A stretch of DNA of 64,000 bases from positions 496,001-560,000 of the forward strand of contig NZ_BKAU01000005.1 of the NCBI RefSeq assembly GCF_007992715.1, written 5' to 3'. Below are positions 35,301 through 43,025 of this stretch, piece by piece. This stretch comes from Chitinophaga cymbidii. GTDB lineage: Bacteria; Bacteroidota; Bacteroidia; Chitinophagales; Chitinophagaceae. Within the stretch, counting starts at the first letter, position 1, and each line of letters begins with the position of its first letter. Under the pieces are notes generated by a model. That model was not told the DNA's origin, made no database searches, and was given only the letters and a program-made list of their open reading frames with translations. The translations under genes were made by a program, and so were the position numbers.

Positions 35301-35807
35301 GTCGCTGGTGGTGGTACCGGGTGTATAAAAATAATTGATACCGGCAATAGCTAGTGCGCTCCCGCCCGTAATGCTTCCCCCGCCGCCCTGGAAGGCAATG
35401 ATCTGATCGCCCAGGTCAGATAATGAAAGCCCGGCTGGAGAGGCCCCTTCAGTAAGGGTTACCGTACCAAAATTAGCAGTAAGCCCTGTAATACGGATTT
35501 CTGTACCTATTGTCAGGCTGGAATTACTCACCCACTTTATCGTAGACTCCGTGCTTCCCGCAGGCTCCCAGCCGGAGCCTGTATAGCCTCTGTCGGTGAA
35601 GCTGATGGTTGTTCCCGAAGAGATAGAGGCCAGCAGCACAAAAGAAAACTTGCTACCAGCGCCATCCCCGGATGTGGCGTCATAACCGGTAAAAGCGATA
35701 CCTCCCGCGGGGAGGGTTGTTTGTGCCTGAACGGTAACAGGGAGTAATGTGGCAGCTAAAAAGAGGATGTTCGTAAACATCCGGATTCGTAGGTAGAAAT
35801 TCGTCAT
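29367..35807 (-). CDS. Giant SprB-repeat adhesin with T9SS type A sorting domain
   Basis: This surface protein has about 2146 residues. A signal peptide (MFTNILFLAATLLPVTVQAQ, residues 10-29) is followed by a beta-rich N-terminal domain (about 30-250, GGIAFTGYDATSG, TTISFTDRGY), an Ig-like domain (about 255-350), 17 SprB-type repeats of about 76 residues (about 354-1641), a HYR-like segment, an MBG-like domain (about 1700-1790) and a cadherin-like sandwich (about 1860-1960). The C-terminal type IX sorting domain opens SYPNPAKAGGTITVEV and ends KTLKVMVRK. It is expected to be exported by T9SS and anchored on the cell surface, where SprB-like proteins serve adhesion or gliding. The ATG at 35807 was used; the ATG at 35780 directly before the signal helix is an alternative. 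Confidence 0.92.
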   Translation of the reverse strand: MTNFYLRIRMFTNILFLAATLLPVTVQAQTTLPAGGIAFTGYDATSGDGAGSKFSFVLLASISSGTTISFTDRGYTGSGWEPAGSTESTIKWVSNSSLTIGTEIRITGLTANFGTVTLTEGASPAGLSLSDLGDQIIAFQGGGGSITGGSALAIAGINYFYTPGTTTSDWNIDEAPGPNSSLMPPGLTGGTNAFYTGPVTATTTQAQSGKFNCTGVPATSAEDIRSAMVNMSNWMLGTSPVVLPSGCTFILYAPVFSSHPPNRTVCVGNNTTMSVTASYVTFYQWYRNTGAGFQPLSEGGNYSGVNTSTLAITGATTDMNGYQYRCRATNAAGFENSNPATHTVVSIGTSGSQTEVSCFNGSNGTATVIPSGGIGAYTYAWSPSGGTGAAASGLAAGNYSVIVTDAVGCEATRNFTITEPATPLSATRLVTNTSCFAGSNGAIDLTPSGGTPPYTYNWGGGITTQDRTGLTAGAYSVTITDANACTYTVNAAVTQPVPVSGTAVATNVACFGGNNGAIDLSPAGGSSPYTYNWGGGVTTQDRTSLTAGAYSVTITDNNGCTGTVGAIVTQPAALSGTTVVTNVSCFGGSNGAINLTPSGGTAPYTYNWGGGVTTQDRTGLAAGAYSVIITDANGCTNTVNATVTQPAAALSGATVVTNVACFGGTGGAIDLTPSGGTAPYTYNWGGGVTTQDRTALAAGDYSVIITDANGCTNTVNATVTQPAAALSGTTVATNVSCFGGSNGAIDLTPSGGTSPYTYNWGGGVTTQDRTSLAAGTYSVIITDANGCTNTVNATVTQPAAAVSGTTVVTNVSCFGGSNGAIDLTPTGGTAPYTYGWTGGIPAQDRTALAAGTYSVTITDANSCVNIVHATVTQPAAAVSGTTVVTHVSCFGGTDGAINLTPSGGTSPYTYDWGGGVTTEDRTGLAAGDYTVIITDANGCTYSINATVTQPAAAVSGTTVVTNVSCFGGSNGAINLTPSGGTSPYTYDWGGGITTEDRTGLAAGAYSVIITDANGCTNTINATVTQPAAAVSGTTVVTNVACFGGTNGAINLTPSGGTASYTYDWGGDITTQDRTGLAAGAYSVTITDANGCTNTIHATVTQPAAAVSGITVVTDVSCFGGNDGAIDLTPSGGTAPYTYNWGGGITTQDRTGLTAGDYSVTITDNNGCQAIRNITVSAPASPLNAVADDQVNVSCNGGSDGSATVAVSGGTPGYTYAWAPSGGTGATASGLATGSYTVTVTDANGCVATSTFNITEPPALGVTTSQTNLLCNGDNSGAATVTPFGGTAPYTYAWAPSGGTVATATGLAAGSYSVTVTDANSCMLTQNFTITEPPALNATAGAQTNIACNGGATGSATVNVTGGTGTYTYVWNTLPVQTTATATGLAAGTYTVTVTDANGCTDTQDFTIIEPAALSAAAGAQTNVACNGGATGSATVAVTGGTPGYTYAWNTIPVQTTATATALAAGTYTVTVTDANGCAVTQNFTITEPTALTATTSQVNVSCNGGADGTATITAAGGTPGYTYAWSTTPVQTTATATGLTAGTYTVTVTDANGCGNTQSVTITQPAALGLTLTSANVACPGHNDGAATATITGGVAPYTYAWNTTPVQITATATALVAGPYIVEVTDANGCTATGSITVNTTPDVTPAVPDVANLPTITRYCQVLHDDIPVPTATDNCNGRITATTTDPLDYTVAGTYGITWTYDDGNGNTSLQTQTIVVNESPLSPVTLDDATFTYNGGVQSITVNNLPADATADYSITPATGSDNGAINAGTYIVTATLTPPAEASGCGPVILTATMIINKAPQVITFDAIPVRNLETDADFQLDATASSGLDVYYTYTYSASQPPATLTPEGFADMLTSGEVLITAHQDGNENWLPAVSIVQPLTIESSNAAISAITVGNKAYADPSPEIYYLMGCDETSDAVDISITTEANAEVSPSHAFTIQTPAPGIYTRDVTVTSQDGSATQTYTVVIERRLDFFSIVTKKFGSLLIVNNNPQTNGGYQFVAYEWYRNGQLAGTGQYYSGDNNALNPTAEYYLKMTTADGEVLQTCIAQIALESTNAAKSYPNPAKAGGTITVEVDFPAEELAQMQICVYSLSGEPVTTQRSTTPVTQVQLPAAMAGATYLVVIKTPNIRKTLKVMVRK
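30885..34755 (-). repeat. Array of 17 SprB-type tandem repeats inside the adhesin gene
   Basis: The coding DNA repeats with a period of about 228 bases (identical marks end at 33540, 33768 and 33996). The ten central units (about 32270-34530) are very alike in DNA: each encodes CFGG..GAI.LTPSGGT.PYTY.WGG, then a DRT.LAAG.YSV block and an ITDANGC block. The six units nearest the C-terminus form a second class with CNGG and VTDANGC. Each unit has two cysteines. Confidence 0.92.
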
Positions 35808-36093
35808 CAAGTATAATTGAAGTTAAATTCGGAGTAAGCACTGTTTCGATGTTAAAATGAGCTGATAATCATAGGTATATGCATCTTTTAGTCAGCCCGG
35901 TGAATTTGCTCGCGATAGTTTTAAAAAATCAACATAGGTATATGGATTGAACGGGAATAAATGGTAAAATATAATAAATTTACAAAATGTTAAAAAAATA
36001 AAATATTTAATATAATTTTTAATGGGTTTTTTGCTGACCAGTGGGGGAGATCCGGTCATCGCAAAATAATGGGGTAGTGGGGTTTGGTGTATC

Positions 36094-37041
36094 TTAAACC
36101 ACAGCCTCAACAGGCCGTTTTGCCATCCTGATCACGCCGTTCAATAATTCCATCGAAGCATCTATTTCATCTTTCTTGATGGAAATACTCTCGATATTGA
36201 ATCCCACCGGCATATTCTTCCTGTCCGCGTACTCCAGTATCTCGGACGCCACGTTCAAACAGGTATGCATGGAAGATTCAAGGATATCTTTGGAATGTTT
36301 CAGATCGTTATAGAGCCATTTCGGCACTTTGATGCCCAGCCATTCCATGAACTGCAGGGTTTTCAGCGAGCCGCAGGGCGCCAGCGTGAAGATCACCGGC
36401 GCGGGAGCAATGCCTTGCCCGCAGGAATGATAGTAATAATCCGCCAGCAGGTCTTTCGTATCATTCACATTATAAACGCACTGCGATACAAAGAAGCTAC
36501 AGCCCTGCAGGGTTTTTTGCATGATCCGCAGATGTTCGTCCCCTTTCTTTGCATGCCGCTCGGGGATCGTAATGCCGCCGATCAGCAGCTCCGGTGAAAC
36601 CTGTTGCCGCAATCCAAACGCATCCTGCAGGGAGAAGTTCGTTTTCTCTACCTGCTTTTGTGAAGATGCGCCCACAAATACGGATTGTTTTATATCCACG
36701 TTCTGTGTCAGCCACTCGCTGAACTGCGCTCCGGTGAAATTGGCAATGCTCTTGTATATGATCTTCGGAACTTCCAGCTGCTGAAAATGCTCCCTGCTGT
36801 ACACTTCCGGCGGCACCGTGGAGATAAATGCAAAAGTCCTTTCCTGTTCCGTTCTGGACGACTCATCCTGGATATCGTAGAGGATCAGCGCATCGATGTC
36901 TTGCTGCGAAATACGTTCAAACTGCCCTTTCGCAATTTCCGCGATCCTTTCGGGAGCGGTGGTGACTTTAGGAGGAGTGAGGCTATAGAAGATCAGTCTG
37001 GAGTTTCCTGTGTTGATTTTATCAGCTAGGCTATTGCTCAT
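36094..37041 (-). CDS. Methylenetetrahydrofolate reductase-like protein
   Basis: The protein resembles the MTHFR TIM-barrel family, which reduces methylenetetrahydrofolate with FAD. Family-like features are the N-terminal FYSLTPPK strand, ALILYDIQDE, FVGASSQKQ, and the segment GGITIPERHAKKGDEHLRIMQKTLQGCSFFVSQCVYN, which parallels the PEGHP..K and ITQ..YD region of MetF. The similarity is partial, so a related flavin- or folate-binding role is possible. The frame extends to a TTG at 37083; the ATG at 37041 (314 residues) is preferred. No folate genes are adjacent. Confidence 0.6.
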   Translation of the reverse strand: MSNSLADKINTGNSRLIFYSLTPPKVTTAPERIAEIAKGQFERISQQDIDALILYDIQDESSRTEQERTFAFISTVPPEVYSREHFQQLEVPKIIYKSIANFTGAQFSEWLTQNVDIKQSVFVGASSQKQVEKTNFSLQDAFGLRQQVSPELLIGGITIPERHAKKGDEHLRIMQKTLQGCSFFVSQCVYNVNDTKDLLADYYYHSCGQGIAPAPVIFTLAPCGSLKTLQFMEWLGIKVPKWLYNDLKHSKDILESSMHTCLNVASEILEYADRKNMPVGFNIESISIKKDEIDASMELLNGVIRMAKRPVEAVV

Positions 37042-37117
37042 GGCATCGTACGGATTGTCAATAAAAGCCGCAAGTTCCGCCAAAAATGAGTCAAATGCAA
37101 GCGCGGACGGGTTTTAT

Positions 37118-37477
37118 TTACTTATCCATTAGCTTTATCCAGTCTTTTATTACTTTTTGAAGATTCGCCCGGTGCTTTTTCACTTCCTCCATGGAATGGA
37201 ATTTTGCATAGGCCTTGCCTTTAGGCCCGGGTTCGAGCAGTCCTGTTTTGTCATTTAACAGCTCGCCTTTGTGAAAGATCACTGCCACAAAATCGGTTAC
37301 ACGGGGATTGAACGTTGCCATGGGTTCTTTGTAGTCAAAACTGGGACCGCCCCATTTTACATCCTCTTCCATTTTAGCGCTGGTTTCGCGGATGATCTTG
37401 ATGACCTCTTCAATTTCGGCTTTTAAAGGATGTTTGAGTTTGCTTACAAACTCGTCGATTTTATTTGTCTTGCTCAT
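37118..37477 (-). CDS. DUF1801-domain protein
   Basis: This small soluble protein of 119 residues has the DUF1801 (YdhG-like) fold. The pattern is an N-terminal helix pair (IDEFVSKLKHPLKAEIEEVIKIIRE), the core motif VKWGGPSFDYKEPMATF, a FVAVIFHKGELL strand and a C-terminal helix with the KFHSMEEVKKHRANLQKVIKDWI signature. The family has no established biochemical function. It stands between an MTHFR-like gene and a Crp/Fnr regulator on the same strand. Confidence 0.85.
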   Translation of the reverse strand: MSKTNKIDEFVSKLKHPLKAEIEEVIKIIRETSAKMEEDVKWGGPSFDYKEPMATFNPRVTDFVAVIFHKGELLNDKTGLLEPGPKGKAYAKFHSMEEVKKHRANLQKVIKDWIKLMDK

Positions 37478-37558
37478 GGTGATTTGTTTTTGATGAACGG
37501 CACAAAGATGAGGCAGCCGTTTTTCAAAAACATTTACATATGTGGAGAAATGAAAAAA

Positions 37559-38134
37559 TTATCTGCCGGCAAAGATCCTGCTCAGCTGGGTAGGGGTAAT
37601 GCCGAGATAGGCGGCTATGTGATGCTTCTTCAGCCGGTTTACCAGCTCAGGGTATTTTTGCAGGAACGCATCGTAGCGGATTCTGGCGGAATCATTCCGG
37701 AGGGATATTTCATCCGGCTCTTTATCGATCACCCAGTGTTGTTCCATGTAGCGGATGTAAAATTCAGCAACGTCCCGGTGTTCCGACACCAGGTTTCTGA
37801 ATGCATGGAAATCATATTCGAGCACGGTACTGTCTTCCAACGCCGAAATGGTAAAAGGGCTTCCTGATTTCGTTAATGTAGCGGGGATTGAGCCGGCGAT
37901 CCTGCCTTCGGGGAAGAAGTATTTTATAACGGTGTCTCCTTTTTCCGTGATGTAATACTGTGAGAAAAGCCCTTTGGTGACGAAGGCTACTTTTTTAGGG
38001 GTTTGTCCTATGTTGATAAAATTGTCACCCCGGCGGTATGTGTTTTCTTTGAGCAATGCGAGCCAGGCATCTTCAGCTTCCGGACTGAGATGGGCGTAGG
38101 TCCTGATTTTCTGAAAGAATTGGTCTGTATGCAT
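37559..38134 (-). CDS. Crp/Fnr-family transcriptional regulator
   Basis: This 191-residue regulator has an N-terminal cyclic-nucleotide-binding-like jelly roll (about 20-115; YRRGDNFINIGQTPKKVAFVTKGLFSQYY, then KYFFPEGRIAGSIPATLT). A long dimer helix follows (about 120-150), and a short C-terminal helix-turn-helix (HHIAAYLGITPTQLSRIFAGR) that would read DNA. This compact form is common in Bacteroidota, where the ligand is usually unknown. The FAD reductase gene lies 33 bases upstream on the same strand. The ATG start is unambiguous. Confidence 0.9.
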   Translation of the reverse strand: MHTDQFFQKIRTYAHLSPEAEDAWLALLKENTYRRGDNFINIGQTPKKVAFVTKGLFSQYYITEKGDTVIKYFFPEGRIAGSIPATLTKSGSPFTISALEDSTVLEYDFHAFRNLVSEHRDVAEFYIRYMEQHWVIDKEPDEISLRNDSARIRYDAFLQKYPELVNRLKKHHIAAYLGITPTQLSRIFAGR

Positions 38135-38167
38135 TCGTTCAAATTTACAATATTTCCCCTTTTGCCC

Positions 38168-39316
38168 TCACTTCATAAACTTCTTCACGATCCTGTTTTT
38201 GCCGATGGTAAATACGGTATTGAACAGGAAGGGCATCCTGGCAAGCGTTTTCAGCACCATTGTTTTCTTCCTCATATCGGCGCCTGCTTTTTCATAAAGC
38301 TCCTGCTCATAGCGCTTCACAAATGCCGCGCTGAAATCACCGGCTGCAAAGCACCGTATCACCTGTTCCGCGGCCAGCTTGCCACTTAATACGGCGTTGC
38401 CGATGCCGTCTCCGCTCACGGGGTCTATCAGCGACGCGGCATCGCCCGCGAGCAGGAAATGATCGCCGCTCATGGCCACCCACCGGGAGCCCATGGGCAG
38501 GCCGCAGCCCTGCAGCGTTCCCAGCGGCTGCGCGTTCCGGAATTTTTCCTTTAATACATCCGACCGGCTGATAAAATCGTAGAAAGCCTCCTTCACATTG
38601 ATCTTCCTTTTCACCACGTCGTCAGACAAAATACCCATGCCCGCATTCACCATGCCGCCTTTCACGGGAAATACCCAGAAATACCCGGGCAGGTATTTCC
38701 TGTCGAAATACACCTCCGTGCAGGTATCTTCCATCCCCGCCACGCCGCTGTAATAAGCCCTGACTCCCGCCACATGATGCTTCCTGTCGATCTCCCGCGA
38801 AGCCAGCTTCCGTGCCGTAACACCGTTGATGCCGTCCGCGCCGATGAGCATGGTGCAGGTATAACGCCGGCTGCCGCCTTTCGTTATCACAGTATATCCG
38901 CCGGATGTTCGCTCGATGTCCTGCACCACAACGCCTTCCAGCGTATCAATGCCCGGCAGCCCTTTAATGCCGGAGAAAAGAAAATTGTCGAAATGCTCCC
39001 GGGTAGCGGTATACGCCTCAAGGCTCCAGGAAAAATCCAGCATCTTGTTGTTGTAATAACAAACCGTGCGGCGGGTGGAGAGTTTCTCGGTGAAGGCGGA
39101 CAGCCTGCCGGCAAACTGCGCATCTATCTCCCGCAGGTATTTGATGGCCCGGCCGGGAATGGCGTCGCCGCAAACCTTGTCACGGGGAAAGTTATGTTTG
39201 TCGATAACGGCGATCCGGAGGCCGGCATCTCTGAGTGCCAATGCGCAGGCACAGCCCGCGGGGCCTGCGCCGATAATGATCACGTCGTATTGGGGCGACG
39301 GTATAGGTGCTGTCAT
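38168..39316 (-). CDS. FAD-dependent oxidoreductase, geranylgeranyl reductase family
   Basis: This 382-residue flavoprotein has an N-terminal Rossmann dinucleotide motif (DVIIIGAGPAGCACALAL, about residues 10-27), the family motif KVCGDAIPG after the first beta-alpha-beta unit, and the C-terminal FAD motif LLAGDAASLIDPVSGDGIGNA. This pattern is that of geranylgeranyl-reductase-type and related hydroxylase or halogenase-like flavoproteins, which reduce or oxidise isoprenoid or aromatic substrates. The substrate is unknown here. The ATG at 39316 begins just before the Rossmann strand; the frame extends six codons further to another ATG (39334). Confidence 0.85.
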   Translation of the reverse strand: MTAPIPSPQYDVIIIGAGPAGCACALALRDAGLRIAVIDKHNFPRDKVCGDAIPGRAIKYLREIDAQFAGRLSAFTEKLSTRRTVCYYNNKMLDFSWSLEAYTATREHFDNFLFSGIKGLPGIDTLEGVVVQDIERTSGGYTVITKGGSRRYTCTMLIGADGINGVTARKLASREIDRKHHVAGVRAYYSGVAGMEDTCTEVYFDRKYLPGYFWVFPVKGGMVNAGMGILSDDVVKRKINVKEAFYDFISRSDVLKEKFRNAQPLGTLQGCGLPMGSRWVAMSGDHFLLAGDAASLIDPVSGDGIGNAVLSGKLAAEQVIRCFAAGDFSAAFVKRYEQELYEKAGADMRKKTMVLKTLARMPFLFNTVFTIGKNRIVKKFMK

Positions 39317-39430
39317 GTGGAATATTAACGGCACGCAACTTAGGGAAAATTCTCCGGATTTATACAGCAGTCAGAGATATGGCGATTTTCGCATATATAG
39401 AGAAAAATCGCGTAAACAGCTTTAAATCGC

Positions 39431-39461
39431 TATGACCATTCCCTCAATATTTATAGCTTTG
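39431..39461 (+). promoter_or_regulatory. Promoter of ppc
   Basis: TATG (39431-39434, one mismatch to TTTG), 19 bases, then TAGCTTTG (39454-39461) matches the Bacteroidota promoter layout. The ppc start codon lies 25 bases downstream. Confidence 0.6.
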
Positions 39462-39486
39462 CGGTGCTTAACGAAAAGAACCGCTC

Positions 39487-42069
39487 ATGTTGAAACAGTC
39501 CGGCAGCCAGAAGGATATTTTTTCCCGCGAAGTTGTTACCCGCTTCGAGCTGTATAACAGCTTGTTCCTCACCCTGCCGTTTTACCAGGTAAAGGATACC
39601 GGCATTCTGCTGCCGTTTTTTACGGCGCATTGTGAAAAGGGCGTGGCCCAGCTGAAATCTCCCACGGAGATCATGGAGACCTTCTTTAAAGAACGCGCCC
39701 CTGAAATTGACGAGCGGGAGCAGATCAACCGCCTGTTCCGTTTCATTCAATATATTGAAAGACAGGTGGTACTATTCGACGCCATCGAAGATTCTTCTTT
39801 CAGCAAGCTGAGCCGTACGGACGGCATCGGCACGCTGCAGGGCATCCTGCAGCAGATAGCGGAAGATGACGAAATGCGTGACGCCATCCGGGAAAAGCTG
39901 CAGGATTTTTCCCTCCGCCTCGTGCTCACCGCCCATCCCACGCAGTTCTATCCCGGTACGGTGCTGACCATTATGACGGACCTCGTGGAGGCCCTGAAGG
40001 TCAACGACATCAATACCATCAACCTGTTATTGCAGCAGCTGGGCAAAACGCCCTTTTTCAATAAAACATCCCCCACGCCGGTGGATGAGGCGGTAAGCCT
40101 CGTCTGGTTCCTGGAACATGTGTTCTACCAGGCGTTTGCGGACATCCAGACCCGCCTGAACGAAGCGTTCGATCTGAATGCCGCGGCGCTGGAACTGGGC
40201 TTCTGGCCCGGCGGCGACCGCGACGGTAACCCGAACGTCACTACGAACTCCACCCGCACGGTGGCGGCTACACTAAGACAGACCATCTTCCGCTGCTATT
40301 ACCGCGATTACCGCACGCTCAAGCGCCGTATCACTTTCCGGGGCATTGAAGAGCCGATGAACAAACTCGGCCAGCTGATGTACGATAATGCATTCGCGCC
40401 GCAGCCGGATGCAACCGACCTGCAGGCGGAAATGACCGCAGTGCTCCAAAGCATTCGCGATACGCTGGTGAAGGACCACGACGGCCTGTTCGTGAACCTC
40501 GTGGATGACCTTTCCCTGAAGATCCGCCTGTACGGCTGCTATTTTGCGAGGCTGGACATCCGGCAGGACAGCCGCGTGCTGCGCAAGGTGTTCCGCTACG
40601 GGCTGGCGCAGCCGGAGCTGGGCAACGGCCTGCAGGAAAAAGAATATGAAAGCCTGCCGGAGGATGAAAAGCTGCAGCGCATCACCTTTAACGAAGTGGA
40701 CTTCCCCTGCGCGGAAACGCCGCAGGAAGGCGTTGATCCCCTGATCAACGACACCCTCTGCACCATACGCCTCATGCACCGCATACAGCAGCAGAACGGC
40801 GAAAACGGCAGCCACCGGTTCATCATCAGCAACTGCCAGGAAGCGTCCGACATCCTGCAGCTCATGAACCTGTTCCTCTGGTGCGGATGGACGAAAGAAA
40901 ATCTTACGGTGGATTTCCTGCCGCTTTTTGAAACGATCAAAGACCTGAAGCAGGCCGCGGGCGTCATGGAAAAACTGTATACCCATCCTGTTTATAAAGA
41001 ACACCTGAAAAGGCGCGGGAACAGCCAGATGATCATGCTCGGCTTCTCGGACAGCACCAAGGACGGCGGGTACCTGATGGCGAACTGGTCCATCTACCAG
41101 GCCAAAGTGGAGCTGACCGCCATTACCCGGAAATACGGCATAGACCTGACCTTCTTCGACGGCAGGGGAGGCCCGCCCTCACGCGGCGGCGGCAAGACGC
41201 ACCGGTTCTACGCCGCTATGGGCGAAGAAGTAGCCAACAATCATATACAGTTGACCATCCAGGGGCAGACCGTCAGCTCGCTGTACGGCTCCGTTGAAAC
41301 CGCGAAATACAATGTGGAACAGCTGGTGAATGCCGGCGTCAGCTCGGTATTGCATCCGGGGCAGCGGGATCACCTGGGAGAGAAGGAAAAAGCATTGATC
41401 ACAGGCATGGCGGAAGAAAGCTTCGGCCGGTTCGTGGCATTGCGCGAGCATCCGGTGTTCACCGAATACCTGGAAAACCTCAGCCCACTGATGCTGCTGT
41501 CCAGCATGAACATCAGCAGCCGCCCCACCAAACGCAATGCCGGCGCGCCGCTCAAGCTGGAAGACCTGCGGGCCATCAGCTTCGTGACCGCCTGGAGCCA
41601 GCTGAAACAGAGCGTTCCCGCTTTTTATGGCGTAGGCTCCGCGCTGAAAGCTACCAAAGACGCGGGCAAGTGGCAGGACATCTCCGAACTCTACAAAACA
41701 TCCGGGTTCTTCAAGACCATGATCGATAACTGCATCATGTCCATGTCCAAATCCGATTTCCGCGTTACCGCGCACCTCCGCGACGATGAGCACTACGGCG
41801 CTTTCTGGACGATGCTTAAAAATGAATTTGACCTTACCCGCGCCATGCTGCTGGAACTTACCGGCAACCGCGAGCTGATGCAGGAATACCCGGTGGAGAA
41901 AAATTCCATCGCCCTGCGCGAGCGGATCATGCTGCCGCTGGTGGTAACGCAGCATTATGCGTTGCAGAAAGCGAAGAACGCAGCGGACGCGGACCTGAAG
42001 AGCGCTTACAGCAAGCTGGTGATCCGCACGGTGTATGGTATCGTGAATGCGGGGCGTAACCTGGTGTAG
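39487..42069 (+). CDS. ppc: Phosphoenolpyruvate carboxylase
   Basis: PEP carboxylase makes oxaloacetate from phosphoenolpyruvate and bicarbonate, refilling the citric acid cycle. The 860-residue protein has both family signatures: LVLTAHPTQ with catalytic H150, and the glycine-rich loop GRGGPPSRGGGKTHRF (about 558-574). The PGGDRDGNPNVT motif (about 242-253) and the LGFSDSTKDGGYL segment are also present. Length is close to that of typical bacterial enzymes. The end, VNAGRNLV, differs from the QNTG of proteobacterial enzymes. It stands alone with its own promoter. Confidence 0.97.
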   Translation: MLKQSGSQKDIFSREVVTRFELYNSLFLTLPFYQVKDTGILLPFFTAHCEKGVAQLKSPTEIMETFFKERAPEIDEREQINRLFRFIQYIERQVVLFDAIEDSSFSKLSRTDGIGTLQGILQQIAEDDEMRDAIREKLQDFSLRLVLTAHPTQFYPGTVLTIMTDLVEALKVNDINTINLLLQQLGKTPFFNKTSPTPVDEAVSLVWFLEHVFYQAFADIQTRLNEAFDLNAAALELGFWPGGDRDGNPNVTTNSTRTVAATLRQTIFRCYYRDYRTLKRRITFRGIEEPMNKLGQLMYDNAFAPQPDATDLQAEMTAVLQSIRDTLVKDHDGLFVNLVDDLSLKIRLYGCYFARLDIRQDSRVLRKVFRYGLAQPELGNGLQEKEYESLPEDEKLQRITFNEVDFPCAETPQEGVDPLINDTLCTIRLMHRIQQQNGENGSHRFIISNCQEASDILQLMNLFLWCGWTKENLTVDFLPLFETIKDLKQAAGVMEKLYTHPVYKEHLKRRGNSQMIMLGFSDSTKDGGYLMANWSIYQAKVELTAITRKYGIDLTFFDGRGGPPSRGGGKTHRFYAAMGEEVANNHIQLTIQGQTVSSLYGSVETAKYNVEQLVNAGVSSVLHPGQRDHLGEKEKALITGMAEESFGRFVALREHPVFTEYLENLSPLMLLSSMNISSRPTKRNAGAPLKLEDLRAISFVTAWSQLKQSVPAFYGVGSALKATKDAGKWQDISELYKTSGFFKTMIDNCIMSMSKSDFRVTAHLRDDEHYGAFWTMLKNEFDLTRAMLLELTGNRELMQEYPVEKNSIALRERIMLPLVVTQHYALQKAKNAADADLKSAYSKLVIRTVYGIVNAGRNLV

Positions 42070-42074
42070 CCATT

Positions 42075-42842
42075 TCACGCCTTCCCCGGCATGAACATCC
42101 GCCGGAAAAAATGTTTGACCTTGTTCTTCCTGTAGGAAAACAGCATCCGCTTTCTCCTGTAGTTCAGCATCGTGCTCAGCGCGAGCAGTTCGTTCTGCCC
42201 GCTCAGCCGCGCATATTCCTGGCAAAGGTAAGCCAGTGACGGCAGCGGCAGGTCCAGGCGGCGGAGGTTCTTCATCCGGTAAGCAAAAGAGCTGCGGCTG
42301 AATTTCATCCGGTTGTTATCTACCAGCGTAAAGTTGTAGGACTGCCCGTTCTTCGAAAAAAGGATATTACCCACGGAATAGTCCTTGTGATAAATATTTT
42401 GCGCATGCAGCTGATGGGTGTACCGCGCCAGCGCCTCCAGCACTTTCCTGCCTTCTTCCGGCAGCATCTCCGCGATATGTTTCAGCTCCGTGTAGTCCGT
42501 ATAAGTGCTGATGAAATAGCTCTCCTGCATCAGTCCTTTCCGTACGCATTCAATGTACGCCACCGGCTCCGGGGTCATAAACCCTTTGTCGATCAGCGTT
42601 CTGGCGTACAGGTACGCTCTTTTGGCCTTGGACGGAAGCAGGTGTGCGTATACCAGTTGATTGAACAGGTAGATCTTCCGGTAGGACTTGATCACCAGCT
42701 TTATGTTATTGCCATTGTCTACCCGAATAATATTGCGCGTCTTGTGAACGATTTCACCCAGGGAATTGAATTTCTGCGGAATGTCCTCAATATAGTTCCG
42801 CAGGAATTCATACCGGGGCGATAATCCAATATGAATACTCAT
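42075..42842 (-). CDS. WaaP/InaA-like lipopolysaccharide kinase-family protein
   Basis: This 255-residue protein looks like a small protein-kinase-fold enzyme of the Kdo/WaaP/InaA group. It has a lysine-containing strand pair (IKLVIKSYRKIY, about residues 47-58), the catalytic loop IYHKDYSVGNILF (about 149-161, HxD...N form) and the metal-binding FTLVDNNRMKF (about 171-181). Such kinases phosphorylate lipopolysaccharide core sugars. The C-terminus is rich in arginine and lysine, fitting membrane association. It converges with ppc, 5 bases from its stop. Two tandem 19-bp repeats and an inverted repeat lie upstream and may control it. Confidence 0.8.
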   Translation of the reverse strand: MSIHIGLSPRYEFLRNYIEDIPQKFNSLGEIVHKTRNIIRVDNGNNIKLVIKSYRKIYLFNQLVYAHLLPSKAKRAYLYARTLIDKGFMTPEPVAYIECVRKGLMQESYFISTYTDYTELKHIAEMLPEEGRKVLEALARYTHQLHAQNIYHKDYSVGNILFSKNGQSYNFTLVDNNRMKFSRSSFAYRMKNLRRLDLPLPSLAYLCQEYARLSGQNELLALSTMLNYRRKRMLFSYRKNKVKHFFRRMFMPGKA

Positions 42843-42916
42843 TTGCCGTTCTTGTTAGCAATTAATAAATACGACGCTGCTTTTTCCATATGGAAAAGCG
42901 CATCAGCATCTTGCCA

Positions 42917-42981
42917 GTGAAACAGGTAGGTAAAAGTGAAACAGGTAGGATAAAGTGCAGATAGGTGATACGTTGTATCAC
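42917..42981. repeat. Tandem 19-bp repeats followed by an inverted repeat
   Basis: GTGAAACAGGTAGGTAAAA (42917-42935) is followed at once by GTGAAACAGGTAGGATAAA (42936-42954) and a degenerate third unit (from 42955). GTGATAC-GTT-GTATCAC, a perfect 7-bp inverted repeat, follows at 42965-42981. The block lies 75-140 bases upstream of the WaaP-like gene start, where an activator or repressor could bind. Confidence 0.7.
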
Positions 42982-43025
42982 AGTGCAAAAATGAGGCGTT
43001 TTTGCGAAAAAAACAAATCCGCGGG

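Noticed and set aside
35892-36110. 72-codon minus-strand open frame upstream of the adhesin
   Set aside because: AT-rich intergenic DNA, no start context or domain, and it overlaps the end of the MTHFR-like gene.
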